This document shows, piece after piece, positions 11,502 to 23,030 of a stretch of 64,000 nt of DNA. Numbering within the stretch: position 1 is the stretch's first letter; each line of letters opens with the position of its first letter. The position numbers and the translations under genes are program-made. The notes under the pieces were generated by a model. It made no database searches, was not told the DNA's origin, and saw only the letters and a list, made by a program, of their open reading frames with translations. Source of the DNA: Conchocele bisecta. Lineage: Eukaryota; Mollusca; Bivalvia; Lucinida; Thyasiridae. The stretch covers positions 32,535,175 to 32,599,174 of the forward strand of contig CM055269.1 of NCBI GenBank assembly GCA_029237695.1. Reading direction: 5' to 3'.

Positions 11502-12278
11502 CAAGAGGGCCAGTGTGGCCCTATATCACTCACCTGGTTATTATATATATGCAAGTAAATCTGAGAGAGCTTTATACATTCATTATTCCTACAAAGTGTT
11601 GTTGAAACCAGTCTAGTGATTATAATGGGAAGACATTGTTTAAAGATTTTGTCCAACTTTATACAGCGGCCATCTTGGATTATGTGACAATCTCCAATTT
11701 GAAAAATCTGTAACTGTTTCACCGAAAGACAATTTCAGTATTAAATTTCGCCAGCATCGGCCAAGTGGTTAGTAAAGAAAAGGCCATTTGAAAACTAATA
11801 AAAAGATACCGGTTTGACCTTTTGTCGGCCATATTGGATGACCTAATCATTCAATGATCCAGACTGATCGTCTCCTCAATACCTTCGATTTGATATATGA
11901 CTTGACCATATTTGATGAACTATGAAATTTAGACCCCTAGTTGACCCCCGGGCCCCGCCTATTTTTGATCCCTGGGTCCCCATTTTTACAAATCTGAAAG
12001 AGCATTAACTGTCGATCATTACTGTCAAGTTTTGTAGAAATCTGTCGGGCGGTTTGGGAGAATAAGATTGTTTAAGAATTTGACATACTTTTCCATGGCG
12101 GGCATCTTGGATTAGGCGTCGACCTCCAAATTTACAAATCTGACATGCCCCCAGTCATAGATAATCCATGTGAAGTTTAAACAACATTGGCCCAGCGGTT
12201 TGTGAGAAGGAGACGTTTGAATGTGTGGACGGACGATGGACGAAAAGCGGTATCAATAGCTCACTTGAGCGACCTAAA
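11502..12278 (-). mobile_element. Helentron-like element HF
   Basis: Read on the minus strand, the 5' end is AGGTCGCTCAAGTGAGCTATT and the 3' end is CCAGGTGAGTGA, the hairpin GGGCCA-CAC-TGGCCC and TCTTG|T. The body has ATCTTGGAT blocks and TTTGACCCC-type sequence related to 38642-40687, whose 3' hairpin is nearly the same. Near the 5' end are short GGACGGACGATGGACGA repeats. Confidence 0.65.
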
Positions 12279-12541
12279 AAGACCATACTTCGAGCTAGCA
12301 AATTTGGAAATACTACTTTGTCATAACATTAATGTTATGTAATTACTATGTACCAATCTGTGATAATAATTTCTATGTTGGGCATTTCTACATATAGTAT
12401 GCAAATATTTTATACATGTCTTTTGCAAATAAACGTTTACATTAATGTACTACTATACAGTTTTCATAATTTTATACAATAAATACATTCTCTTTATACT
12501 ATATTAGACGGGCCTCTGTACGACGCTTATTTAAGGAGTTA

Positions 12542-12672
12542 CCCCTACCCAGAGTAGAACTTTATGTAACATACATATTCTTATAGGAAATTCATCGTAG
12601 ACATCGAATCTGCATGTTAAAATTGCGAAAACCGCGGCCGAATATTGTTTTTTTGCTGATTTCCATGGCAAC
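12542..12672 (+). repeat. Left terminal inverted repeat of 7.1-kb element
   Basis: Begins CCCCTACCCAGAGTAGAAC and stays alignable to the right copy for about 130 bp, fading after CCGCGGCCGAATATTG and GCTGATTTCCATGGCAAC. Confidence 0.85.
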
Positions 12673-13447
12673 TGCGTTTTTCATCCGAAAATAACTTTCT
12701 TATTTAGCCTACGATTTTCAGCCTTTATACTTGCATAAATATGATTTAGTCATATATATTTTACAAACATGGTGTAAATGTTCATATTTACCTAAATATT
12801 CTATCATTCAAACGTATATTTCTGTTACCATGGTAACTAAGTCAGTCTCGCCGTATTTGAAAGTAGTATTTTCAACATTTATTTTCGTGCAGACAAATCT
12901 CCATCATACAAGTTGGTGTAATGAAGCTACTAGTATGTAAAAATCATCATAGAATACGAACCCATGTGTTGAATTTCAGTAAACCTTGGCGAAATACGTA
13001 TTTTTGGATGTTGCCAAGGTAACCACATTTTATTGAAAAATTCAATACATGCATGCACGTATTTGTTTGTATTATGACACTGGTATTATTAGGTTAATAT
13101 CGATGAAAAAAAAACTACGTACACATAAGAATATAATTTAATATTATACTAGTATATAAATGTTGTCCGTAAAACGATCATGTAACCATAGCAACCACTC
13201 ACATGGACCAATCCCCGTCGTGTCTCTGTGTGTGGGTGGGTGGGGTCCAAACTATGTCGAATAGTACATTGATACATTGTTTATAGTTTTTGCCTCTTAT
13301 TTCCGAGCAGTCTTTCACCTGTCCGTTCGTTTGTCCATCTACAAACTCTTAACATTTTGGATTTGAGATGTTCCGAACACAAATAGCACATAATCTGCGT
13401 ACAAGTGATTGTTACCTCCCTTCGGGCTCTTTAAATGTCACTATATT

Positions 13448-13592
13448 CAGCACCGCCGTGATTTTTTGCTCTTTGTATGTAACTTTAAGTAACACCGCTG
13501 TGATTTTCTACTCTTTAAATGAAACTTTAATTAACACGGCCGTGAATGCATGATTCGTATTTGCACTTTCATATATAAATCACGGCGGTGTT
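13448..13592 (+). promoter_or_regulatory. Cluster of four palindromic CACCGCCGTG boxes upstream of the transposon gene
   Basis: CAGCACCGCCGTGATTTT (13448), AACACCGCTGTGATTTT (13491) and TTAACACGGCCGTGAATG (13531) lie in tandem copies of a roughly 42-bp unit starting CTCTTTAAATG. A fourth box is inverted, AAATCACGGCGGTGTTAAT (13578). The core is a near palindrome and sits about 180-320 bp before the first ATG. It looks like a binding site for a dimeric protein, possibly the element's own product; that role is inferred. Confidence 0.5.
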
Positions 13593-13766
13593 AATATATG
13601 TGGTAACGGATGCTGATCGTCCACTGCTCAGTCTGCAAAGACACAGAGTAATATCGCCCCAATTATTACGACAAATTACGGGTATATCAAACCGACGTGT
13701 TGTTGTACATAAGCATCGAACGAGAACCGAATTAAGTTTGGTGTGTACGCATCTTCCAAATCAATT

Positions 13767-16700
13767 ATGGATTTAGGTGAACCAGAGGCAAAACGCTTGA
13801 AACTGGATAGAAGCATATGCATAATATGTCTAAAGTCTATTCCAGAGGCGTCACACAAGGATATCGTGCAAAATCCAACAGTAACAGGTCTAGAGACATT
13901 GTTAGACATAGCAGAGGCTAAACATGATCGAGTAAATGACTTATTAAGGCCGCATCGCCAGGATATACTTTCACATCAGGTAAACGTACGGTATCATAGG
14001 GTGTGTCGGGCTACATACACAAACAAATTTTACAGCATGACACAGCGCCTAAAAGTGATGATGTCTCGTCAAGCAGAAGCGAATCGCCGATGTCACCAGA
14101 GCTTCGAAGGTCGACCAGAGACAGCCAATCGGGTTTTAATATCAGAGAGAACTGTTTCATTTGTGGCAGTGCCAAGAAAATTGGTAACAGAAAAGAGCCA
14201 TTATCTGGTGTAAGCACTGGGACAGGCGAATCAACAAGGCAGAAAACAGTGAATGCCGCCACGTTGAGAAATGATCAAGTTGTCATTTCCCGCATGCAGG
14301 CATATGGTGACCTATTTGCATATGATGCGAAATATCACCGTTCATGTTATGGACATTACATCAGCAAACGCAATGTAAGTTTTATGGTACCTCATGAAGA
14401 CAAGGTCGACGAGCCAGTTCTTTACGAAGAAGCATTTCAGATGCTTTTAAACGAAACCAAACAAACTAACTTCTCCGAGACAAAGTCAGTAGTCATTATC
14501 TGATCTAATATTAAATACATACAATTTCTGGGTAGAGCTGGAGTTCCAGATGAACTCGCCAATGTATAAATAAATCATGGAAACTTAAACAACGGCTGGA
14601 GAAACAATTTGGTGAAGATATATCGTTCTTCCAGAGAAAGGGACAATCGGATCTTGTATGTTCCAATGCAGTATCAGTTGGTGCTGTACTTCACAAAGCT
14701 TCTAAATTGAAATCTGAACTTGACGAATCCAACGAATACAAGGAGTCGAAGTTAGACATACAAGGGGCGTATCTCACAGACAGGCAGATATTATATGGGG
14801 CCGCAGGTATCCTTCGGCGAGCCATTAAAGACATTCAGTCCACTACACAAGCGTACCGATTGCAGGATTTAAGCATTGACGCTTGCAGCCAACTCGTGCC
14901 AGGACCACTGTACGATTTTATCATCTGGCTAGTAAATGCGAAAGCATTCGATACAGCCACTGGCACGGGTGATGAAGTTCACAGACGTGACAATATACAG
15001 GTGTTAGCAACATGCCACAACGTAATTCACAAAGCAAGCGCATACTAACACCAATTAACCTGGGGTTAGCTTTAACGGCATACCATGACTTTGGCAGTTC
15101 CAAGTTGGTGAGAACGCTGTATACATTGGGATACAGTGTTTCTTATGAAGAAGTTTTGCGATTCATAACATCCGCAGCAAAACAACAGCTATCACAAGAA
15201 GGTGTACCTTTCGTCCCATTCGGTATACACACTACCAACACTGACGACAACATGGGAACAGTTCATGCAGCAATTGATAACTTTGACACAAATGAACACA
15301 CCTTAGACGGCAAAGAAACAACCCATTCCATGGCCATGGTTGAATATCAGAGGTGTGACCAAGACAGACAGATATCGGATGTTGAGATACCCCGGCTCTC
15401 GGAGAGAAGTATCGGCGCAGGTGATTATGGCACCGACATGTCAAGCGTAACATATTTTCAAAAGCCACCAACACGTCCAGCTCCAGACACAGTTGCCAAT
15501 GCTGCCAACTTTTACATTGATGGGGACAACGACCATATCCGTAAAGCTGTGGTTTCCGACCTGTCTTGGGCTCTTTGTAGATCATATATGGCTGGTCTTG
15601 ATAATAATCCCTGCATGGTCCAGGATATAATTCAGTGACTACAAAGGCCTCTGTACCTATAACGACCGTCAGGTACTTACCTTTCATAGACGCACCGCCG
15701 TCAGACAACTCCACAATTTTCACAGCACTCAATCAGCTTGTCCGACTGGCAGCGGAACTTGGACAAAACCACATCATAGTGACAGCTGATCTAGCCATCT
15801 ATTCCAAAGCTAGAGAAATATTGTGGACAAAGCCAGCGTGTTTGGAAGGTAAGGTAACACTCAGACTAGGGGGTATGCATCATACAATGGCATTTCTCGC
15901 TTCCATTGGAAAGCTGTTTGGAGATGGAGGCCTTCTCCGCTTACTGACAGAGTCGGATGTTTATTCTGACGTTACCGCCAGACAGATGCTAACAGGAGCA
16001 CAACTGACAAGAGGAGTAAGGGGCATGAAGGTCATCCTAGACGCAATGTGCCGATGCTTCTTTGATGCCTTTATCGATTGGGTGACAACAGAGAAAGACA
16101 AAGAACCACAGCCCCAGATAGGACATCACATGGAGAAACTCCGTGATGCAATCAAGGAGAAGGATGTGGAGACCGCAAAGGAGATTCGAGAAACCCTAGA
16201 GGCCGAATTTCAAGATACACTTGACCTCATAAGCGAGTTCCGAACACATGGAGAAGCGCAAAGTTCAACATTCAGGTACTGGATGAACTTCCTTGATGCT
16301 GCATTTCTGTTACTACGGCTTTTGAGAGCAGAAAGAGACGGCGATTTTGATCTCCACATGTTATCAGTAACGGAGAGTGTTCACTGGTTTTGGGCGGCAG
16401 GACGAACAAACTACGCACGGTTCACGCCCGTGTATATCGCCGATATGCTCGCTCTAAAGACCACCAACCCACAAGCATATGAACATCTTGAGAACGGTGG
16501 CTTTGTTGTCAGACGGCGACCCGGGCACGCCTTCAATGCAGTTCCAACTGATCAGGCACTTGAACAAACAATAAATAAAGAAGCAAAAGGATCAGGGGGA
16601 ATCATTGGATTTACTCGTAGAAAGGGAGCATTGACTCGGTGGCTGGTAACTCGTCACATTCTAGGTGAATTTTGTGGACAGTTCAGAGAGACTGTATCCA

Positions 16701-18626
16701 AGAACCAAGGTGCTAGTCAACACGAGGAATTGGGCAAAAGCCGAAAGGAAAGGGATGAAGCAGATGTTGATAAGGTAGTTGATCTAGTCACTACACAGTA
16801 CCAAAATCCGTTCGACTTAAACACGGTATCAGAACGTCTGGTAAACATTGCCACAGGGCAAGTTGCGTCTGCGGACATAGAAAAGTCGATGAATGAATTC
16901 CGAGTTGCTAGTCAAGAGGCAGTTGATAAATTCGTATCGGAAAGAATCTCGAAGGAACGTACTGTGAAATTCTGGGAACCAATCCCTCGCAGTAAGGTTA
17001 AGACCTTCTCGAATATGCGAAAACCATTTGCTACAAGCAAAACATCGAAAACTGATGCTAAGACTCGGAAGTTCTGTTCAGACGACTGCTGGCAGTAGCG
17101 AATCATAGAGACATTGAAATGAATGATGTCTTGAAACATGAATTGGCTTCGGTTCCACCTGCCCTATTTCACGACGACGGCACCATGCGTAAAACAAACA
17201 AGGCAGAGTTGACGAAGAAACTTGAATCTTTCGTTGAGGAGATCAACGAGTTTCCAGTTCAGCAAGCTGATACTGACAGCAACACGCATATATCATCGAT
17301 GCGATGGCACTGCTGCAGTCGCTGAACGAAGGACACTTCAAAACATTTGACCAACTAGGCGCAGTCGTTTTGAAACATATCATGTCACATTTTACCCAGG
17401 ACAAGTCGATTACATCGGTCACTGTCGTCTTTGACCGGTATGATAAAGCCAGTTCTCTCAAAGAAGCTGAACGTCAGCGTCGCACGGCCAACAGCGATGT
17501 ACCTGCCTATATGGTGAGTGGCGGTCGCACAGTTCCAAATTACCGCCGTTTTACTGAGTAACTCTGAAAACAAAGCATCGTTGGCAGCCTTTGTGTGTGA
17601 GTACGTAGCTGTGAATGCACCAGGCCATCTGAAACAGCAGCTATCCATTGTACTTGCCTGGTGGTTTTCGGAACGGACGAGAATGTAGTCTGTGACGAAG
17701 GAAGGTACGGAATGCTTATCAAACTTGTTTTCGAGTCAGGAAGAGGCAGATACCCGAATGGTGCTGCATGCCACACATATGGCTCAAACGCATGGCCGTA
17801 TTCTGATCCGTACTGACGATACAGATGTGCTCGTCATCCTTCTGTATTACTACTATACACGTTTCGCGGACACAGAAATATATAGCATACAGGGCATAGA
17901 ACGAGGCATGCTTTCAGAAACAGGTTTGTTCCAATCCACTCGATTGCCCAACAGATAGGCCAAACCGTAAGCTCCTGCTTACCTGCCATGCATGCCTTGA
18001 CTGGATGCGACACAAACAGCTCAATATACAAAGTTGGGAAACGAACCTCGTTCAACAAACTGGTGAAAAAAGTGCCGACAAGCTACGGGAATTGTCCAAG
18101 GTGGGCTTATCAGAATCTATAGATGAATGTTTACCAGTCGCGCGAAGGTATACTATGATGCTGTTTGGCGGCTTCAACAATAAGACAAGTGGAAAACCGT
18201 ATGACAGTATGGATGAAATCCGATTGGCGATCGCTACATCCACGGACAAATCAGCAACCGCAACTTCCACCGACAGAAGATGCATTCAAGCACCATGTAA
18301 TGCGTGCACGAGTTCAGACAATAGTCCGGTGCCAAAGCCATATTCCAGATCCTGAGGTTCCTGATCCAGTCGGAAATGGATGGAAGAAAGATGAAAATGG
18401 AATCCTGGTGCCAGTTTACTTCGCAAATCCACCAGCGCCAGTATTCTTGAGGGACCTGACACATTTGTATTGTAAGGATGGCAACTGTAATAGCAGCAAG
18501 TGTCAGTGCCATTCCGTGGGCCTTCAATGCATTGACATCTGTCGGTGCCAACATGAGTGCACAAACAGAACGACTGCTGTTACAATAGGTGATTCGGATT
18601 CGGATGATGAAAGTGAGCCCACTTGA
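13767..18626 (+). pseudogene. Large mobile-element gene with zinc modules, FEN/PIN-like signature and CXC-like C-terminus (multiple frameshifts)
   Basis: Starting at ATG 13767 (MDLGEPEAKRLKLDR), similar protein blocks continue through all three frames to TGA at 18624-18626. Frame changes fall near 14040, 14500-14580, 15035, 15632, 17080, 17290, 17555, 17650-17690, 17925, 18085 and 18240. Order of parts: (1) CIIC...YHRVC module; (2) a second CFIC...YHRSC module; (3) LDIQGAYLTDR...GLALTAYH region; (4) the longest open piece, 15635-17098, about 487 residues, with SDVYSDVTARQML, ESVHWFWAAGRTNYARF and TDQALEQTINKEAKGSGGI; (5) EEADTR (17741), DDTDVLV (17812) and LTGCDT (17997), resembling the acidic sites and helix-hairpin region of FEN1/PIN nucleases; (6) LPPTEDAF then a Cys-rich tail CNSSKCQCHSVGLQC...CRC. 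From memory, similar uncharacterised proteins occur in many invertebrates. This copy is unlikely to make the full protein. Confidence 0.75.
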
Positions 18627-18739
18627 AGGTGGATAGATCTTGCAAACGAAACACGAAATAATGTAGTTTGTATCGTGTACTGATTTCTGCTGTTGAGATC
18701 GTCGTCCTGTTCCATTGTATAGTTATTTATCGGTTATGT

Positions 18740-19050
18740 ACACACCATCTGTTTATGATTTTGTGAATATTTGATCTTCTCAGCATTTGTTTGTTAAATT
18801 TAAATTTGGCGGCCATCTTGAAAAAGTAAAACATATCGACAGGTAGTCGAACATGTATGCACATACAGTGTATAGTCCCATGCGTTCGTATGATCGTGTG
18901 TATAATATCCCGTTCGTTGCATCGGTCAAATACACAACATTTGTTCTCGATTCTATGATTATTTTATCTGCTCAGCAATAGTTCGTTAGATTTGGCGGCC
19001 ATCTTGAAAATGTTAAAATTGTCGACAGACAGTCGAACATGTATGTGTAC
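18740..19050 (+). repeat. Duplicated segment downstream of the transposon gene
   Basis: Two diverged copies about 185 bp apart share TTTGGCGGCCATCTTGAAAA (near 18806 and 18989), CTCAGCA, TCGACAG, GTCGAACATGTATG and ACACA(C/A)CAT(C/T)TGTT. The copies lie between the stop codon and the right terminal repeat, so they may be part of the 3' untranslated region or a subterminal element signal. Confidence 0.65.
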
Positions 19051-19524
19051 ATATTTTTCTTTGTACGAGGGTTCTCTATATATTATGACATTCGGGCAAC
19101 GATTATAATTATACACGGCAATTACATTTTTTTCTAATTATATGATAATTTGCACTGCTCAGCATTCGCGTATATAATTAGACCAACCAAACTACGTATA
19201 ATGTGATTATTATTGCATTTGAAAGTATAGAAGTGTTAGTTTTCGTCAGTATTATGTGTGTCGAAATGTATAACATTACAACTGACGTTAATTGTTCATA
19301 AATACTAAGGTACAGCCCGTTGCAAACGCTAATCTTCCCGATTGGCTAGAAACCCACGTTTCCATGGTTACCGTCTACGAACATGCATTTTAATATTATT
19401 GTTCGATTCCAAAATATGTGTGCGTGTAAAATGAAGACAGTTTACCAAATATACAACTTTATATGTTGTTTTGCAACACGTAGATGTTTAAATATATATT
19501 TTGAATTTTCTGGAAAAAAATATT

Positions 19525-19656
19525 GGTTACCATAGAAACCAGCGAAAAAAACATATTCGGCTGCGGTTTTCGCAATTTTAACACGCAGATTCGAATTCTA
19601 CGATGAATTTCCTGTAAGAATAGATATATTTCATAAAGTTCTACTCTGGGTAGGGG
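19525..19656 (-). repeat. Right terminal inverted repeat of 7.1-kb element
   Basis: Reverse-complement partner of 12542-12672, ending TACTCTGGGTAGGGG before TA. Confidence 0.85.
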
Positions 19657-19776
19657 TAGGTCGAAATTTTCAGCCGAGCGCCAAAGGAGTATTAAGCCAT
19701 GCTTCAGTTTTCTTTTAGTTTACCAGTACAGGAAAACCCTGCTAAACCAACATTCAGAATACATCAATGTTTTTAA

Positions 19777-19977
19777 CCCATTTCATGCCGAGGATATGCC
19801 ATTTTGTTTGTGGAAAATTCTATTTTCTTTATAAGAGCTCAGAAATATGTCGTGACCCGCCATTTGAACCGTCTCGTCGAGACGGTTCAAATGAGTGGTC
19901 ACAACATATACTTTCATTGAGAAATAACAAAAATATTTTTAAAAAATTCATACCCGTAAAGGTGTATTCCGTATGTA
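19777..19977. mobile_element. MITE family P3 (CCCAT...ATGGG), right end cut
   Basis: Starts TTAA|CCCATTTCATGCCGAGG and has the perfect central palindrome built from GAACCGTCTCG and CGAGACGGTTC. It then reads GGTCACAACATATACTTTC and CATACCCGTAAAGGTGTATT. The final TAATGGGTTA seen in the 21846-22217 copy is missing. Confidence 0.7.
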
Positions 19978-20219
19978 TCGCTCGGCAAAGAAAATTGTCT
20001 TGCAGGGTTTATATTCGAGACCTACAGTGGCAGCTTGCTAAATCGGAGTCCTGTTTAATGAGTTTCCATGGTACCAGTACGACGAGCAGAGATTATTCCG
20101 AGATGATAAATGCTTTTGCAGCTGACCCCACGCAAGTTGTCGCTTCAGGTTTGATTGATTGATTGATTGATACGCTTGTGTGGGCGGTTGGTTTGGTGCC
20201 ATGCAAAGGATAACTTTAA

Positions 20220-20463
20220 CCCTTAGACCGCTACACACAACATTTGTTGTCTGCTGTTGCTTTTATATCTTGCCTTATTTCTCAATACAAACAGGTTTTG
20301 ACAGCACTTCAGAATCATTTCCAATGGAAATGATTCTGATGTGCTGTCAAAGCATGTTGTAAATTATTCTAAAGTGCTGTCAAACCATGTTTTTGATGAC
20401 AAAAATGGAAAATAGAAAATAAACAGCAGACAACAAAAAATTAAAATAGCGGTGTATTAATGG
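20220..20463. mobile_element. TTAA-flanked MITE family P2
   Basis: TTAA then CCCTTAGACCGCTACACACA at the left; AACAGCAGACAACAAAAAAT, TGGTTAA at the right. Inside is the palindrome CAGAATCATTTCC-AATGGAAATGATTCTG and a CTGTCAAAGCATG / CTGTCAAACCATG pair. TTAA plus CCC termini suggests mobilisation by a piggyBac-type transposase. Confidence 0.7.
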
Positions 20464-20477
20464 TTAAAGGTGGGTTT

Positions 20478-20812
20478 CAGGCTTAACGGAATCCCGATAT
20501 CCCTGGTTTGGGCCTCGAGGTACCTTTTTGGCTTCCTTGTTACTTGAGAGTTTTATTCCGGTTCTACCTGTTATAAAAATAGTAAGATTAGTACTAATCA
20601 TATTATTGTTAGGGAATGGTGCTAAGCGACTGGTGTGGTGAGGATCTGGCAGCAGGTCGGGTTACCGTATTCTATTTTCAGGGCTGAATATATATTTTTG
20701 CTGTAAATATTCAGTTCTGTATTTGGGATTTTTACCCCATCACAAGAGGTGAAATATAGGATTCGACCCAGCTAACCCAGCCTAAAATGACATTAGCTGT
20801 TCACACTTCAGG
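20478..20812 (+). mobile_element. SINE copy (family S1), diverged
   Basis: Matches the S1 body seen at 23236-23710: GGTTTGGGCCTCGAGGTACC, TTTTTGGCTTCCTTGTTACT, GGTGTGGTGAGGATCTGGC, TTTCAGGGCTGAATATATA and ATTCAGTTCTGTATTTGGGA, in the same order. Tail not preserved. Confidence 0.7.
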
Positions 20813-20816
20813 CGCA

Positions 20817-21434
20817 GATCTAGGTTTCTGAGAACGGGGGGATTTTCGAGGTGCACGCAATGGACCGAGTTTGCTAGGGGGGATACAGATGTCCTGAAAT
20901 ACAGATGTCCTGAAATGCATTTTCCTGGGTTTTACGAGATTCAAAATCCGACTCGAGCTGGTAATAAACTGTTATATTTTGTACCGCTATGATGATATTC
21001 TTTTGTAAGTTAACTGATTATCAAAACCACATACCTGTAATCAGCTGACGTAAAATATAAGTACATGTAATGACATTGACTATACGTCAACGGACACTCG
21101 GTACCGTAGTATATACACTGCAACTCACCTTTATATCGTGATCGCGTATCGCGATTCGCCCGTACCTCAAAAATAAAGAGAAAAAAAACGGTCGTAATGG
21201 TCCGCGTTATTCGGCTACAGTACAGTCCCCAAAACCTTCCAGTGAACTATAAGCAAACAGCAAAGCAACAGCCTCGGTTTCACCCGACACCAGCGATGAA
21301 CCTTGTCCATTTCCATGTTTGTCCATCATGAATACCATCATGACAATTTCATATCAGTTCATATTTGAGTAACCTCCGTGGCTGAACGAGGGGGGGTTGC
21401 AACCCCCACAACCCAGTGCTAGATCCGCGCCTGC
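20817..21434. mobile_element. 617-bp element with CAGGCGCAGATCTAG termini
   Basis: CAGGCGCAGATCTAGG at the left and CTAGATCCGCGCCTG at the right are inverted repeats with one or two mismatches. The second terminal motif, ACGGGGGGATTTT versus GAGGGGGGGTTGCAACCCCC, supports one unit. No ORF of note. A lone CTGGATCCGCCCCTG end occurs at about 29546-29560. Confidence 0.6.
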
Positions 21435-21486
21435 ACTTAAACACCATTAAATAAAATGAACCGATACGCTCATAACTTTAAGCTGT

Positions 21487-21690
21487 GGCTGGAGAAACGG
21501 GGCTTTTGACATTTCTGGCCAGTCTAGCTTCTGGTCTGCTGGCACACGTCTGCAGCCAGACAAGGAGCTATACTGTGCTAGATGCGTATGAATGGTGAAC
21601 AATACGGACCCTGATCAGACTGTTGTGGTGCAGACTGGTTTGGGTCCATACTGGTCGAAATCCACATGGCTCCGGTCATAGATGGGTCAG
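21487..21690. mobile_element. MITE family M1, degenerate copy
   Basis: GTGGCTGGAGAAACGGGGCTT at the left and CTGATCAGACTG in the middle match family M1; the right terminus is eroded. Confidence 0.5.
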
Positions 21691-21845
21691 CATCTGTGCA
21701 AAAGGACCTTGAAACATTTGCCACATTTGTGTATTTAAATCCTCTTGTAGAGTAGTTGTGGCATGTATCACTTCTCATACTTCATCAGTATCTGCTACAG
21801 GCAGTACAAGTAACATAGCATACCACACTTGGACAGCAGAAGTAA

Positions 21846-22217
21846 CCCATGTCATGCTGAGGATATGCCATTTTGATTGGGTAAAATCAAAAATATTTTC
21901 TTTAAATGTGCTTAGAAGTATGTCGCGACCACCATTTGAACCGTCTCGTTGAGACGGTTCAAATGAGTGGTCACAACATATACTTTCATGGAGAAATAAC
22001 AAAAATAAAATATTTAAAACAAGAAATGCGTCTGTCGAACGCGGATGCCACCTGCAGCATATTTGAGAAACTGTGACAAAGTGGTTAACCGAAAAGTGTG
22101 ACGGACGGACGGACGGACGGACAGACGGACGGTCCAAACACTATATGCCACCCGTTTCTTCGAAACCCGGTGGCATAAAAATTCATACCCGTAAAGGTGT
22201 ATTCCGTATGTAATGGG
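21846..22217. mobile_element. MITE family P3, complete but interrupted
   Basis: CCCATGTCATGCTGAGGATA at the left and GTGTATTCCGTATGTAATGGG|TTA at the right, with the GAACCGTCTCG palindrome at about 21937-21963. The sequence is split by a Helentron-like insertion at 22020-22177; removing it restores the order seen in 19777-19977 and 30907-31128. Confidence 0.75.
22020..22177 (-). mobile_element. Short Helentron-like element nested in P3 MITE
   Basis: On the minus strand it starts TATGCCACCGGGTTTCG, has a (GTCC)n block (complement at 22083-22130), and ends AGGTGGCATC, a GCGT...ACGC hairpin and ATTTCTTG|T. ATGCCACC and GGTGGCAT are inverted repeats. The uninterrupted MITE copy has only an A-run here (19935-19950), which confirms the borders. 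Confidence 0.8.
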
Positions 22218-22406
22218 TTATGATCTAATTGAAGGTGGTCAGTGGAATAAGGGAGCTATCTCCATCACAGAGTTAGTCCCCTTATTCCACGGAACCTATC
22301 AGAGGCTGATGACAGCCAGGCTACTTCAGTCACTGAATACCGAACGCTCCTGCAGATGTGCACTGATCAGAGACCGTATACGGTCCTTTTTCTCAGTCAG
22401 AGGCCA

Positions 22407-22605
22407 GGGGGTCCTTTCACTAAACTTTGTATGACTAAAATGTTTGTAAGTGCAAATTTAGGATCGTATGGAAATTTCAATTGATGGATTTACATTCAAT
22501 AAATGTAAATCCAATAATTGTTTACAAGAAAACAGTGTTACTGTGAAATCATAATTTTGCACTTACAAACATTTTAGTCGTACAAAGTTTAGGTAAATGG
22601 CCCCC
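22407..22605. mobile_element. Hairpin MITE family M2 (TTTCACTAAACTTTG)
   Basis: Left GGGGGTCCTTTCACTAAAC, then GACTAAAATGTTTGTAAGTG. The right arm is its reverse complement through ACATTTTAGTCGTACAAAG to GGCCCCC. Arms are about 90 bp each around a short centre. Confidence 0.8.
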
Positions 22606-22796
22606 TGGTATCAAATGGATGATAATCCAATCTGCACGCTGTATTGGGGTAAAGTACAACTTCAATACTGAATTTACAATATCCTGATATGGTGCCAGGT
22701 GTCCTTCCCACAGCCAAATTGATCACTGCATAATTCTTTAGTAACCTCTTATTACATGTATGAGATACTGCAGTGTATTCTTGATCTGATTAACTC

Positions 22797-23030
22797 TTTC
22801 AACACTACATGCCTGTATAGTGGTATTGGCAAATAGTGTAGATCCAGATGAGCCGGCTCGTAACGAGCCGTCTCATCAGGATCTGCACTTTTTGCAAGCA
22901 ATTTCACATGTTTGAGAACAAAAACACCCCCTGTTCAAAAATGGACTAATTTGAAAATCATTTAGTGACAATTGGATTGGTTGCAAAATTAACATATCAA
23001 AATCCATTCCAGTTACTTAGTTTAGGTGAA
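22797..23030. mobile_element. TTAA-flanked MITE family P1 (diverged)
   Basis: TTAA|CTCTTTCAACACTACATGCC at the left, and the cassette GATGAGCCGGCTCGTAACGA with AGGATCTGCACTTTTTGCAA. The right end CCATTCCAGTTACTTAG has lost the final GGGTGAAAGGG. Confidence 0.7.

Larger units (their letters stand above)
12542..19656 (+). mobile_element. 7.1-kb terminal-inverted-repeat DNA transposon with large broken gene
   Basis: Long imperfect terminal inverted repeats bound the element. Left 12542-12672 matches the reverse complement of right 19525-19656 through CCCCTACCCAGAGTAGAAC, AGGAAATTCATCGTAGA and GTTAAAATTGCGAAAACCGC. TA lies immediately outside both ends (12540-12541, 19657-19658), which suggests a TA target duplication. 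The inside holds one plus-strand gene with many frame breaks (13767-18626), a promoter-side set of palindromic boxes, and a duplicated segment downstream of the gene. I did not place it in a named superfamily; no DDE or tyrosine-recombinase signature was identified by eye. Confidence 0.8.

Noticed and set aside
15635..17098. 487-codon ORF treated as an intact independent gene
   Set aside because: Conserved-looking sequence continues upstream and downstream in other frames, so it is one segment of a larger broken gene.
18234..18564. Minus-strand Cys-rich ORFs
   Set aside because: Complement of the Cys-rich tail of the plus-strand transposon gene.
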